A DNA stretch of 64,000 bases from Amaricoccus sp963763295 (GTDB lineage: Bacteria > Pseudomonadota > Alphaproteobacteria > Rhodobacterales > Rhodobacteraceae), in assembly GCA_963763295.1 (NCBI GenBank), contig CAVXOH010000006.1:62001-126000 (forward strand), read 5' to 3'. A model generated the notes under the pieces. That model was not told where the DNA came from. It saw only the letters and a list, made by a program, of their open reading frames with translations, and did not search any database. Position 1 is the first letter of the stretch; each line of letters opens with the position of its first letter. Positions 7,716 through 14,760 of the stretch are shown here, one piece after another. Made by a program: the position numbers and the translations under genes.

Positions 7716-9971
7716 GTGGCCGACTCCGCCTTGCCGACCACCGCCACGACCGACGCCGGCGCCTGGCGCCTGCTGCCGGCGCTCGGCGCGGCCGCGGCGA
7801 CGGCCTGGTTCGCCGGCTTCCTGCCGGAGGTCGCGCGCGGCGAGGTGCCGGTCTTCGTCGCGCCCTGGGTGCCGGCGCTCGACATCGACTTCGCCTTCCG
7901 CCTCGACGGCCTCGCGCTCGCCTTCGCGCTCCTGATCTGCGGCATCGGGGCGATGGTCTTCCTCTACGCCGCCACCTACTTCCGCAGCGATCGTCGGCTC
8001 GGCTCGCTGCTCCTGACGCTCGTCGCCTTCGCGGTCTCGATGCTCGGGCTCGTCGCCGCCGACGACGCGATCACCCTCTTCGTGTTCTGGGAGGGCACGA
8101 CGATCACCTCGTGGCTCCTCGTCGGCTTCGACCACGAGCGGGCCTCGGCGCGGGCGGCGGCGCTGCAGGCGCTGCTCGTCACCGGCCTCGGCGGCCTGGC
8201 GCTCCTCGCCGGGCTCCTCGTCATGGGCGGGATGGCCGGGACCTACCGGCTGTCGGAGATGAACGCGATGGGCGAGATGTTCCGCGCGAGCCCGCTCTAC
8301 CAAGGCGTCTTCTGGCTGGTCATCCTCGCCTGCTTCACCAAGTCGGCGCAGTTCCCGTTCCAGTTCTGGCTGCCGAACGCGATGGCGGCGCCGACGCCGG
8401 TCTCGGCCTACCTGCACTCTGCGACGATGGTGAAGGCCGGGGTCTACCTGCTCGCCCGGCTCACCCCGGCGCTCGGCGGCACCGAGCTCTGGACCTGGGT
8501 GCTGGTGCCGGTCGGCGGCTTCACCATGCTCCTCGCCTCGGTCTGGGCGATGCGGCAGACCGACCTGAAGCTCATGCTCGCCTTCACCACCGTGATGGCG
8601 CTGAGCCTGATGGTGATGCTGCTCGGGGTCGGCACGCCCGAGGCGATCACCGCGGCCATGGCGTTCCTCCTCATCCACGCCTTCTACAAGGCCGGCCTCT
8701 TCCTCGCCGTGGGCATGATCGAGAAGGGCGCCGGGTCGCGACACTACCCGGAGGTCGCCGGGCTCGCCCGCGCCATGCCGCTGACGGCGACAGTGATCGC
8801 GCTCGCCGCGCTGTCGATGGGCGGCTGGCCGCCGTTCTTCGGCTTCATCGGCAAGGAGCTGATCTACGAAGCCGGCACCCACGCCACGGCCTGGCCCGTG
8901 ATCGTCACCGGCGCGGCGATCGCCGCCAACGCGCTGATGGTCGCCTGCGGCGCGATGGTCGCGCTCCGGCCGTTCTTCCTCGCGCCGCGGCGCAGCCCGA
9001 AGGACCGGCCCGCCGACCCGGGCTGGGGGCTCGCGACCGGCCCGGTGATCCTGGCCGCGTTCGGGCTCCTCTTCGGGCTCGCCCCGGTGCTGATCGAGCC
9101 GATCGTCGCGCCGATGGTGCTCAGCGTCTCGGGCGCGCCGATGCCGGGGCACCTCGCGCTCTGGCACGGCCTCGGCACCCCCCTGATCCTCAGCCTCCTC
9201 ACCTTCGCGCTCGGGATCGTGCTCTACCTCGGGCTCGACCGCATCCGCGACGGGCTCGCCGCCGCCGATCCGCGGCTCCCACGCACCGAGGGCTGGTACG
9301 ACGCCGCCCTCGCCGGGACCGCCGCGCTCGCCCGCGCCGTCACCGGCCGGGTGCAGAACGGACGCATGACGACCTACCTGCGGCGGACCTTCCTGATCCT
9401 CGGGCTCCTGACCTGGGGCGCGCTCTGGTTCGGCAACGCGACCTGGCCGCGGTTCGTCATCGACATCGAGCTCATCGACTGGGCGATCTGCGGCATCATC
9501 ACCGCCTCGATCGTCGTGGTGCTGCGCACCCATTCGCGCCTGACGGCGATCACCGCGCTCGGCGGCGTCGGCGCGGGCATCGCGATCGTGTTCGTCGCCT
9601 ACGGCGCGATCGACGTCGCCATGACCCAGCTCTTCGTCGAGATCCTCGTCGTGGTCTTCCTCGCCATCGCGATGGTGCGGCTGCCGCCGTCGGGCGCGGT
9701 GCCCTTCGACGCCCGCAACGCGCTGGTCGCGGGCCTCCTCGGGGTCGCGGTGACGCTGGCGCTGCTCTCGGTGCTCGGCGCCCGGCCCGACCCCTACCTG
9801 ACCACCTACTTCGAGGAAAAGAGCGTGCCCGACGCGCTCGGCCACAACATCGTCAACGTGATCCTCGTCGACTTCCGCGGCTTCGACACCATGGGCGAGA
9901 TCTCGGTGATCGTGATCGCCGGCATCGCCGCGATCGCGGTGCTGCGCGCCGGGCGGAAGGCGCCGCGATGA
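7716..9971 (+). CDS. mrpA: Na+(K+)/H+ antiporter subunit A (MrpA/MnhA/PhaA)
   Basis: A 751-residue polytopic membrane protein and the largest subunit of the Mrp antiporter. The NuoL-like proton channel domain is clear (FRLDGLALAFALL, FWEGTTITSWLLVGFDH, QFPFQFWLPNAMAAPTPVSAYLHSA, with the conserved lysine in TKSAQFPF). C-terminal MbhD/MbhE-like segments follow (GAIDVAMTQLFVEILVVV and FRGFDTMGEISVI). The start is a GTG at 7716 behind a GGGAGGCGAGG ribosome site. The N-terminus lacks roughly one helix compared with many homologues. It is the first gene of mrpABCDEFG and its stop overlaps the expected mrpB start. Confidence 0.95.
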   Translation: MADSALPTTATTDAGAWRLLPALGAAAATAWFAGFLPEVARGEVPVFVAPWVPALDIDFAFRLDGLALAFALLICGIGAMVFLYAATYFRSDRRLGSLLLTLVAFAVSMLGLVAADDAITLFVFWEGTTITSWLLVGFDHERASARAAALQALLVTGLGGLALLAGLLVMGGMAGTYRLSEMNAMGEMFRASPLYQGVFWLVILACFTKSAQFPFQFWLPNAMAAPTPVSAYLHSATMVKAGVYLLARLTPALGGTELWTWVLVPVGGFTMLLASVWAMRQTDLKLMLAFTTVMALSLMVMLLGVGTPEAITAAMAFLLIHAFYKAGLFLAVGMIEKGAGSRHYPEVAGLARAMPLTATVIALAALSMGGWPPFFGFIGKELIYEAGTHATAWPVIVTGAAIAANALMVACGAMVALRPFFLAPRRSPKDRPADPGWGLATGPVILAAFGLLFGLAPVLIEPIVAPMVLSVSGAPMPGHLALWHGLGTPLILSLLTFALGIVLYLGLDRIRDGLAAADPRLPRTEGWYDAALAGTAALARAVTGRVQNGRMTTYLRRTFLILGLLTWGALWFGNATWPRFVIDIELIDWAICGIITASIVVVLRTHSRLTAITALGGVGAGIAIVFVAYGAIDVAMTQLFVEILVVVFLAIAMVRLPPSGAVPFDARNALVAGLLGVAVTLALLSVLGARPDPYLTTYFEEKSVPDALGHNIVNVILVDFRGFDTMGEISVIVIAGIAAIAVLRAGRKAPR

Positions 9972-10418
9972 ACTCGCTCGATTCTCTCCACACTGACCCG
10001 GGTGCTGGTGCCGCTGATCCTCGCGCTCTCGGTCTTCGTCTTCTACCGCGGCCACAACGAGCCCGGCGGCGGCTTCATCGGCGGCCTCCTGGCGGCCACC
10101 GCCTTCGCGCTGCTCGAGAAGGCCGAGGGGCTCGCCGCCGCGCGCCGGGCGCTGCGCTTCCACCCGCAGTCGATCGCCGCGGTCGGCCTCGGCTGCGCGC
10201 TCCTCTCCGGCATCTGGGGCGGCATCGTCGACGGCGTCTTCCTCAAGGGCGTCTGGCCGTTCATCACCGTCGACGCCGCCGGCAACAAGCACGGGCTGCC
10301 GATCGGCTCGATCCCGCTCTTCGACTTCGGGGTCTACCTCGTGGTGCTCGGCACGGTCTGCGGCATCCTCTTCGCGCTCGAGGAGGTGGTGGCGACCGAG
10401 GCGGACAAGGGAGACTGA
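9968..10418 (+). CDS. mrpB: Na+/H+ antiporter subunit B (MrpB/MnhB), apparent 1-nt frameshift near the start
   Basis: The body, from VLVPLILALSVFVFYRGHNEPGGGF to the end, is a typical MrpB of four membrane helices. The natural start would be the ATG at 9968, overlapping the mrpA TGA as ATGA. Read from that ATG, the frame runs MNSLDSL and leaves the MrpB frame. Removing one base near 9980 gives MNSLILSTLTRVLVPL, the normal MrpB N-terminus. As the sequence stands, the only conventional in-frame start is the GTG at 10002 (138 residues), which loses about eleven N-terminal residues and has no good ribosome site. Either a sequence error or a real shift. Confidence 0.85.
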
Positions 10419-10422
10419 GCGG

Positions 10423-10779
10423 ATGGAGATCATGCTCGCGCTCCTGACCGGGATCCTCGTCGCCGCCGGCGCCTACCTGATGATGAGCGGCAAGACGCTG
10501 CCCTACATCTTCGGGCTGACGATGATCTCGAACGCGGCGAACCTGCTGATCTTCTCGGCCGGGCGGCTCACCTACGCCAGGCCGCCGCTGGTGCCGGCCG
10601 ACGCCAAGACCATCACCGGCGTCGCCAACTCGCTGCCGCAGGCGCTGATCCTGACCGCGATCGTGATCGGCTTCGGGCTGCTCGTCTTCGCGCTCGCCCT
10701 CGCCTACCGCTCCTACTACGTGCTGCGCTCGACCGAGATGGACGACATGCGCGTCGCCGAGCCGGTCGAGGAGCGCTGA
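10423..10779 (+). CDS. mrpC: Na+/H+ antiporter subunit C (MrpC/MnhC)
   Basis: A 118-residue NuoK-like subunit with three predicted membrane helices. It has the family blocks LMMSGKTLPYIFGLTMISNAANLLIF and DAKTITGVANSLPQALILTAIVIGF, the latter carrying the conserved glutamine/alanine-leucine segment shared with NuoK. It forms part of the membrane antiporter complex between MrpA and MrpD. It starts 4 nt after the mrpB stop and is followed immediately by mrpD. Confidence 0.95.
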   Translation: MEIMLALLTGILVAAGAYLMMSGKTLPYIFGLTMISNAANLLIFSAGRLTYARPPLVPADAKTITGVANSLPQALILTAIVIGFGLLVFALALAYRSYYVLRSTEMDDMRVAEPVEER

Positions 10780-12264
10780 GTGCTTCTCTTCTGGCCCCTC
10801 GTCATCCCGTTCGCCACCGCGGTGCTCTGCGTCCTCGCCTGGCGCTCGGCGCCGATGCAGCGCGGCATCTCGCTCGCCGGCGCCATCGTGCTTTTCGGCG
10901 TCGCGGTGCGCATCCTCGTGCAGGTCGCGCAATCCGGTCCCTTCGCGCAGCAGGCGGGCGGCTGGCCGGCGCCCTACGGCATCACGATGGTGGCCGACTG
11001 GCTGTCGGCGATCATGGTCGTCCTCGTCGGCCTCGTCGCGGTGGCGGTCCTCGTCTTCGGCATCGCCGACGTGACGGCGGAGGAGGAGCACCACGGCCAC
11101 CACCCGCTGACCCACGCGATGCTCGCCGGCATCTGCGGCGCCTTCCTCACCGGCGACATCTTCAACATGTACGTCTGGTTCGAGGTGATGCTGATCTCGT
11201 CCTTCGGCCTCCTCGTCATCGGCGGCGGCCGCGACGAGCTCGACGGCGCGATCAAGTACGTGGGCCTGAACCTGATCGCGACCGTCGCCTTCCTCTCCGG
11301 CGTCGGGCTCCTCTACGGCGCCACCGGCGCGCTCAACATGGCCGACCTGCACGGCCGGCTCATGGGGCGCGAGCTCGAGACGCCGATCATCGCCTCGGCC
11401 GCGTTCCTGATCTTCGCCTTCGCCTCCAAGGCCGCGCTCTTCCCGGTGTTCTTCTGGCTGCCGGCGAGCTACCACACGCCCTCCTTCACCACCTCGGCCC
11501 TGTTCGCGGCGCTCCTCACCAAGGTCGGCGTCTATGCGCTGCTCCGGGTCTTCACCCTCGTCTACCCGGTCGAGGGCACCCCGATCCAGGCCGTGCTGCT
11601 CTGGGGGGCGGTCTTGACCATGGTGGTCGGCGTCCTCGGCGCGCTCGCCATGACCGGGGTGCGCCGGGTGCTCGGCTTTTCGATCATCTCCTCGATCGGC
11701 ACCATGATCCTCGGCCTCGCGGTGGCGACGCCGCTGGCGCTGGTCGGCGCGGTCTTCTACCTGTTCCAGGACGTGGTGGTGAAGACGAACCTCTTCCTCG
11801 GCGCCGGGGCCGCGCGGCGGCTGACCGGCTCCGAGCTGTTCGGGCGGTCGGGCGGCATCTGGCGGCAGCGGCCGTGGTTTTCGCTCCTCTTCCTGATCCC
11901 GGCGCTGTCGCTCGCCGGGGTGCCGCCGTTTTCCGGCTTCTGGGCGAAGCTCCTGCTCGCCAAGGCGACGCTCGACGCGGGGCGCTACGAGCTGACCTTC
12001 GCCGTGCTCGGCGTCGGTCTGCTCACTCTCTTCGCGATGGCGCGGATCTGGGCCGAGGCGTTCTGGGACCCGCATCCGGACGGCGACAACGCCATCACCG
12101 AGCGGCTGCCGGCGACGATGCTGATGCCGCTCGCCGGCTTGAGCTTCCTCGTCGCCTATGTCGGGATCAACGCGGCGCCGTTCGTGGACGCGGCGCTGGC
12201 GGCAGGGACCCAGCTGGTCGACCCGGCCGCCTACATCGCCGCCGTGCTGGGGCCGCGGCCATGA
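10780..12264 (+). CDS. mrpD: Na+/H+ antiporter subunit D (MrpD/MnhD)
   Basis: A 494-residue polytopic protein homologous to NuoM/NuoN. Typical blocks are GDIFNMYVWFEVMLISSFGLLV with the conserved channel glutamate, KAALFPVFFWLPASYHTPSF with the channel lysine, and LAGVPPFSGFWAKLLL. Translation starts at a GTG directly abutting the mrpC stop, and its own stop overlaps the mrpE ATG (ATGA). It works with MrpA as one of the two large ion-translocating subunits that exchange Na+ or K+ for protons across the inner membrane. Confidence 0.95.
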   Translation: MLLFWPLVIPFATAVLCVLAWRSAPMQRGISLAGAIVLFGVAVRILVQVAQSGPFAQQAGGWPAPYGITMVADWLSAIMVVLVGLVAVAVLVFGIADVTAEEEHHGHHPLTHAMLAGICGAFLTGDIFNMYVWFEVMLISSFGLLVIGGGRDELDGAIKYVGLNLIATVAFLSGVGLLYGATGALNMADLHGRLMGRELETPIIASAAFLIFAFASKAALFPVFFWLPASYHTPSFTTSALFAALLTKVGVYALLRVFTLVYPVEGTPIQAVLLWGAVLTMVVGVLGALAMTGVRRVLGFSIISSIGTMILGLAVATPLALVGAVFYLFQDVVVKTNLFLGAGAARRLTGSELFGRSGGIWRQRPWFSLLFLIPALSLAGVPPFSGFWAKLLLAKATLDAGRYELTFAVLGVGLLTLFAMARIWAEAFWDPHPDGDNAITERLPATMLMPLAGLSFLVAYVGINAAPFVDAALAAGTQLVDPAAYIAAVLGPRP

Positions 12265-12605
12265 CGCCCATTCACCGATCCTGGTGCGCGCTCCTCCTCG
12301 CCGTCGCGTTCGCCCGCGATCTCGTCGTCTCGAGCCTGCAGGTGGCACGGGCGGTGCTCGCGCGCGGCGACGTCGCCCAGCCGCGCTTCTTGGTCGTGCC
12401 GCTCAAGCACGCGCAAACCGGCACGGAGATCACCATGGTGGCGAACTACATCACGCTGACCCCCGGCACGCTCACCGTCGACGTGAGCCCCGACCGCTCG
12501 ACGCTGCTCGTGCACAGCCTGCTCGCCGGCGAGACCGGCGACGACGTGCGCGCCGACATCCAGGACGGCATCGAGGTGCGGGTGACACGGGTGACCCGGG
12601 CATGA
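12261..12605 (+). CDS. mrpE: Na+/H+ antiporter subunit E (MrpE/MnhE), short form
   Basis: A 114-residue protein. The segment ARDLVVSSLQVARAVLARG and the core TEITMVANYITLTPGTLTVDVSPD match MrpE. Homologues are usually about 160 residues or more, with two hydrophobic segments before the first block; here only MTPIHRSWCALLLAVAF precedes it, so roughly 40 N-terminal residues are missing. The start (ATG at 12261, overlapping the mrpD stop) and the end (overlapping mrpF) are both fixed by ATGA overlaps, which argues that the short form is the real gene and not a miscalled start. Confidence 0.88.
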   Translation: MTPIHRSWCALLLAVAFARDLVVSSLQVARAVLARGDVAQPRFLVVPLKHAQTGTEITMVANYITLTPGTLTVDVSPDRSTLLVHSLLAGETGDDVRADIQDGIEVRVTRVTRA

Positions 12606-12901
12606 TCGAGACCGTCCCCGGCGGCGTCCTCGGCGTGGCGCTTTTTGTCACCGTCCTCTGCCTGATCGTGGCGCTGCTCGCGGCGGCCTGGCGGCTCCTG
12701 ACCGGCCCCACGCTGCCCGACCGCGTGATCGCGCTCGACCTCGTCTCGATGCTGCTCGTGGTCTTCCTCGTCGTCTTCAAGCTGGTCAGCGGGGTCAACG
12801 CCTACATCTACGCCGGGATCTCGCTCGCCCTGATCTCGTTCCTCGCCACCGTCGCCTTCGCCCACTACATCGACCGTACCACGGGAGACTCCGATGAATA
12901 G
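12602..12901 (+). CDS. mrpF: Na+/H+ antiporter subunit F (MrpF/MnhF)
   Basis: A 99-residue protein with three membrane helices. The loop GPTLPDRVIALDLVSML is the hallmark of MrpF, whose conserved aspartates are proposed to sit on the ion path. It overlaps mrpE by 4 nt. Its TAG stop is followed not by mrpG, as is usual, but by about 350 bp of structured repeat. Confidence 0.93.
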   Translation: MIETVPGGVLGVALFVTVLCLIVALLAAAWRLLTGPTLPDRVIALDLVSMLLVVFLVVFKLVSGVNAYIYAGISLALISFLATVAFAHYIDRTTGDSDE

Positions 12902-12956
12902 CCGGGCGATGCGCGCCCGGCCGTGGCGCTATGCCAGCCTGATACAATCTCCGCTT

Positions 12957-13198
12957 GGTTGCTTCCTCGAGGCTCCGGCGTCGGGGGGAGGGGCGCAAGG
13001 CTTCCCTTCGCGGATTTGGGGTACACAAATCCGCGCGCGCCTGCCTGCCCACGGCAGGCGCAACTCCGCGCCTGCCAGGCAGGCGCGCGCGGATTGCAGC
13101 TGTCCGGGTGCTGCCCGACGCCCGTCGGCCTCCGCGCTCGCGCGCTCCGGCCGACGAACCTGCGCGAGGCAGTGCCTCGCTTGTGCAGGTTCGGGGAC
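12957..13198. repeat. Structured intergenic repeat, copy A1, between mrpF and mrpG
   Basis: The element fills most of the 348-bp gap 12902-13249. Hairpin 1: GCGGATTTG (13010-13018) pairs with CAAATCCGC (13026-13034). Hairpin 2: a perfect 20-bp stem, AATCCGCGCGCGCCTGCCTG (13028-13047) with its complement at 13076-13095. It overlaps the right arm of hairpin 1, so the two are mutually exclusive folds. Hairpin 3: TCGGCC/GGCCGA flanking GCGCTCGCGCGC. Hairpin 4: CGAACCTGC/GCAGGTTCG (13155-13193) with inner GCGAGGCA/TGCCTCGC. Copy A2 lies at 25398-25632. Both begin near a GGTTG-x-TTCCT string. Confidence 0.8.
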
Positions 13199-13249
13199 CG
13201 TGCACCGCCGGTCGGGATCGGTCCGAGGCGGGATTTCCGGGGGTGGGGG

Positions 13250-13591
13250 ATGAGTGAGTGGATCGCGGCGGCGCTGATGATGGCCGGCGGCTTCTTCTGC
13301 CTGATCGCCGGCATCGGGGTGATCCGGCTCAACGACGTCTTCGCCCGGATGCACGCGGCGACCAAGGCCGGCACGCTCGGCCTGGCGCTGATCTGCATCG
13401 CGGTGATGGTGCTGGCCGACACCTGGCTGCAGGTGCTCGAGGCGCTCTTCGTGTTCCTGTTCATGATCCTCACCGCGCCGGTCGGCGCCCACCTGATCGG
13501 GCGCGCCGCCTTCCGCACCGGGGTGCCGGTCGACCCGAAGACGCAGGCGGACCCGGGCGCCGACCGGTTCCGCCCCGCCCGGCAGCCCTGA
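13250..13591 (+). CDS. mrpG: Na+/H+ antiporter subunit G (MrpG/MnhG)
   Basis: A 113-residue protein with three membrane helices, starting MSEWIAAALMMAGGFFCLIAG. The block GVIRLNDVFARMHAATKAGTLG is diagnostic for MrpG. It completes the seven-subunit Mrp complex. Unlike the rest of the operon it does not overlap its upstream neighbour, because the 12957-13198 repeat separates it from mrpF. A GGTGGGGG stretch precedes the ATG as a possible ribosome site. A LysR-type regulator gene begins 17 nt downstream. Confidence 0.94.
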   Translation: MSEWIAAALMMAGGFFCLIAGIGVIRLNDVFARMHAATKAGTLGLALICIAVMVLADTWLQVLEALFVFLFMILTAPVGAHLIGRAAFRTGVPVDPKTQADPGADRFRPARQP

Positions 13592-13608
13592 CCGGCGCGC
13601 GGGCGCCG

Positions 13609-14475
13609 ATGGACTGGGACGACCTCAAGCTCTTCGTCCTCGTCGCGCGGCTCGGCGGGCTGTCGGCGGCGGCGCGGGCGGCGGGACTGAGCCCGCCGAC
13701 ACTCGGGCGGCGCCTGCAGGCGCTCGAGGCGTCGCTCGGCCGCCACCTCTTCGAGCGGCGGGCGAGCGGCTACGTGCTGACGGCGGACGGGCGCGAGCTG
13801 CTCGCGCATGCCGAGCCGGTCGAGGCGGCGATGCTCGGCGTCGAGCGTTGGCGCGACCAGGGCGCCGCCGAACGCACGGTGCGGGTCTCGGCCGGCACCT
13901 GGACCAGCCGGTTCCTGGCGCAGCACATCGGCGAGATCGTCGAGCCGGGGGATGCCTTCCGGCTGCAGCTCCTTTCCGCCGAGGCGCGGCTCGACATCGG
14001 CCGGCGGGCGGCGGATATCGGGCTGCGCAACCGTCGGCCGGAGGAGGCCTGGCTGGCCGGGCAGCGGGTCGGGCAGGTGGCCTACGCAGTCTATCGGCCT
14101 GCGGCGGACCCGGCGCCGGCGCGCTTCGTGGCGGCGACCGACCTGATCACGCCGACGTCGCAGTGGCTCCGGGCACATTACGGGGATGCGATCGCCGTGG
14201 AAGTCAGCAGCCCGCGGCTGGTGCTCGACCTCGTGCGGGCAGCCGCCGGCCGCGCGGTGCTGCCCTGCTTCGTCGGGGATGCCGAGCCGGGGCTGGTGCG
14301 GCTCGAGACGATCCCCGAGATCACCAGCGAGTCGTGGCTCGTCATGCACCACGAGGAGCGGCACGACCCGGCGGTGCACACGGTGGCCCGCCGGATCGCC
14401 CGGCTGCTCAGGGCGCATCGCGCGGCATTCCTCGGCCACTCAGGGCCGGAAGAAGAGGCCGGGCGCGATCCGTGA
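13609..14475 (+). CDS. LysR-family transcriptional regulator
   Basis: A 288-residue protein. The N-terminal winged helix-turn-helix is clear (DLKLFVLVARLGGLSAAARAAGLSPPTLGRRLQALE, about residues 5-40, with FERRASGYVLTADG as the wing). A shorter substrate-binding domain follows. It starts 17 nt after mrpG on the same strand and may be part of the mrp transcript, but LysR regulators normally control divergent genes, so its target and co-inducer are unknown. Its 3' end overlaps a small opposite-strand reading frame at 14440-14601. Confidence 0.88.
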   Translation: MDWDDLKLFVLVARLGGLSAAARAAGLSPPTLGRRLQALEASLGRHLFERRASGYVLTADGRELLAHAEPVEAAMLGVERWRDQGAAERTVRVSAGTWTSRFLAQHIGEIVEPGDAFRLQLLSAEARLDIGRRAADIGLRNRRPEEAWLAGQRVGQVAYAVYRPAADPAPARFVAATDLITPTSQWLRAHYGDAIAVEVSSPRLVLDLVRAAAGRAVLPCFVGDAEPGLVRLETIPEITSESWLVMHHEERHDPAVHTVARRIARLLRAHRAAFLGHSGPEEEAGRDP

Positions 14476-14601
14476 GATCAGCCGCTCGCGCGCTTCCGGA
14501 TCGCGCGGCTTCGGATTGCGCTCGACCTCGTCGAGCGGCAGCCGCCGCCGCGCCGAGCGCAGGTGCGAGTCGAAGAAGACGATCGAGAGAAACTGTTCCA
14601 T
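14440..14601 (-). CDS. Possible small protein, 53 residues
   Basis: A short frame encoding MEQFLSIVFFDSHLRSARRR and continuing to IAPGLFFRP. The ATG at 14601 is preceded by a strong GGAGGAAGCC ribosome site at normal spacing, which is the main argument that it is real. The peptide is basic, with a hydrophobic N-terminal patch. The 3' end overlaps the LysR gene by 36 bp in a convergent arrangement. I do not recognise a family, and it could be a chance frame. Confidence 0.4.
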   Translation of the reverse strand: MEQFLSIVFFDSHLRSARRRLPLDEVERNPKPRDPEARERLISRIAPGLFFRP

Positions 14602-14712
14602 GGCTTCCTCCGTGTTCGGGATGCCACGGAGATAGACCCCAAGCGCCGGCACCGGGAGCCTCCGGAAATGCAACTGCAGTTGCCTGAATGAAAGGGCGGC
14701 GGCCGAAAATCA

Positions 14713-14751
14713 CCCATACGGTTTCCATACGCGTTCCATACGGCTTCCATA
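14713..14751. repeat. 11-bp phased array, CCATAC type, four units
   Basis: CCATAC occurs at 14713, 14724 and 14735 and CCATAT at 14746, exactly 11 bp apart, within units resembling GTTTCCATACG. The array ends 10 bp before the stop codon of the DUF3422 gene, so it lies just downstream of that gene. An AGGATT string (AATCCT on the minus strand) abuts it. The same arrangement occurs at 35180, and with a TGCAT core at 27069 and 49947. Confidence 0.8.
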
Positions 14752-14760
14752 TGCCAGGAT

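Noticed and set aside
7515..10433. A 972-codon open frame on the minus strand opposite mrpAB
   Set aside because: Composition is almost only Arg, Glu, Asp, Gly and Ala and there is no domain. It is the antisense shadow produced by high third-position G+C of the mrp genes.
12957..13198. Small coding genes within the structured repeats
   Set aside because: The frames are Arg/Ala/Pro-rich on all strands, and the differences between copies keep base pairing, not amino acids.
14713..14751. The 11-bp arrays as short CRISPR arrays or as coding repeats (YGNRMETVW-like peptides)
   Set aside because: There are no spacers and no cas genes, the units are far too short, and the open frames through them are not conserved between arrays.
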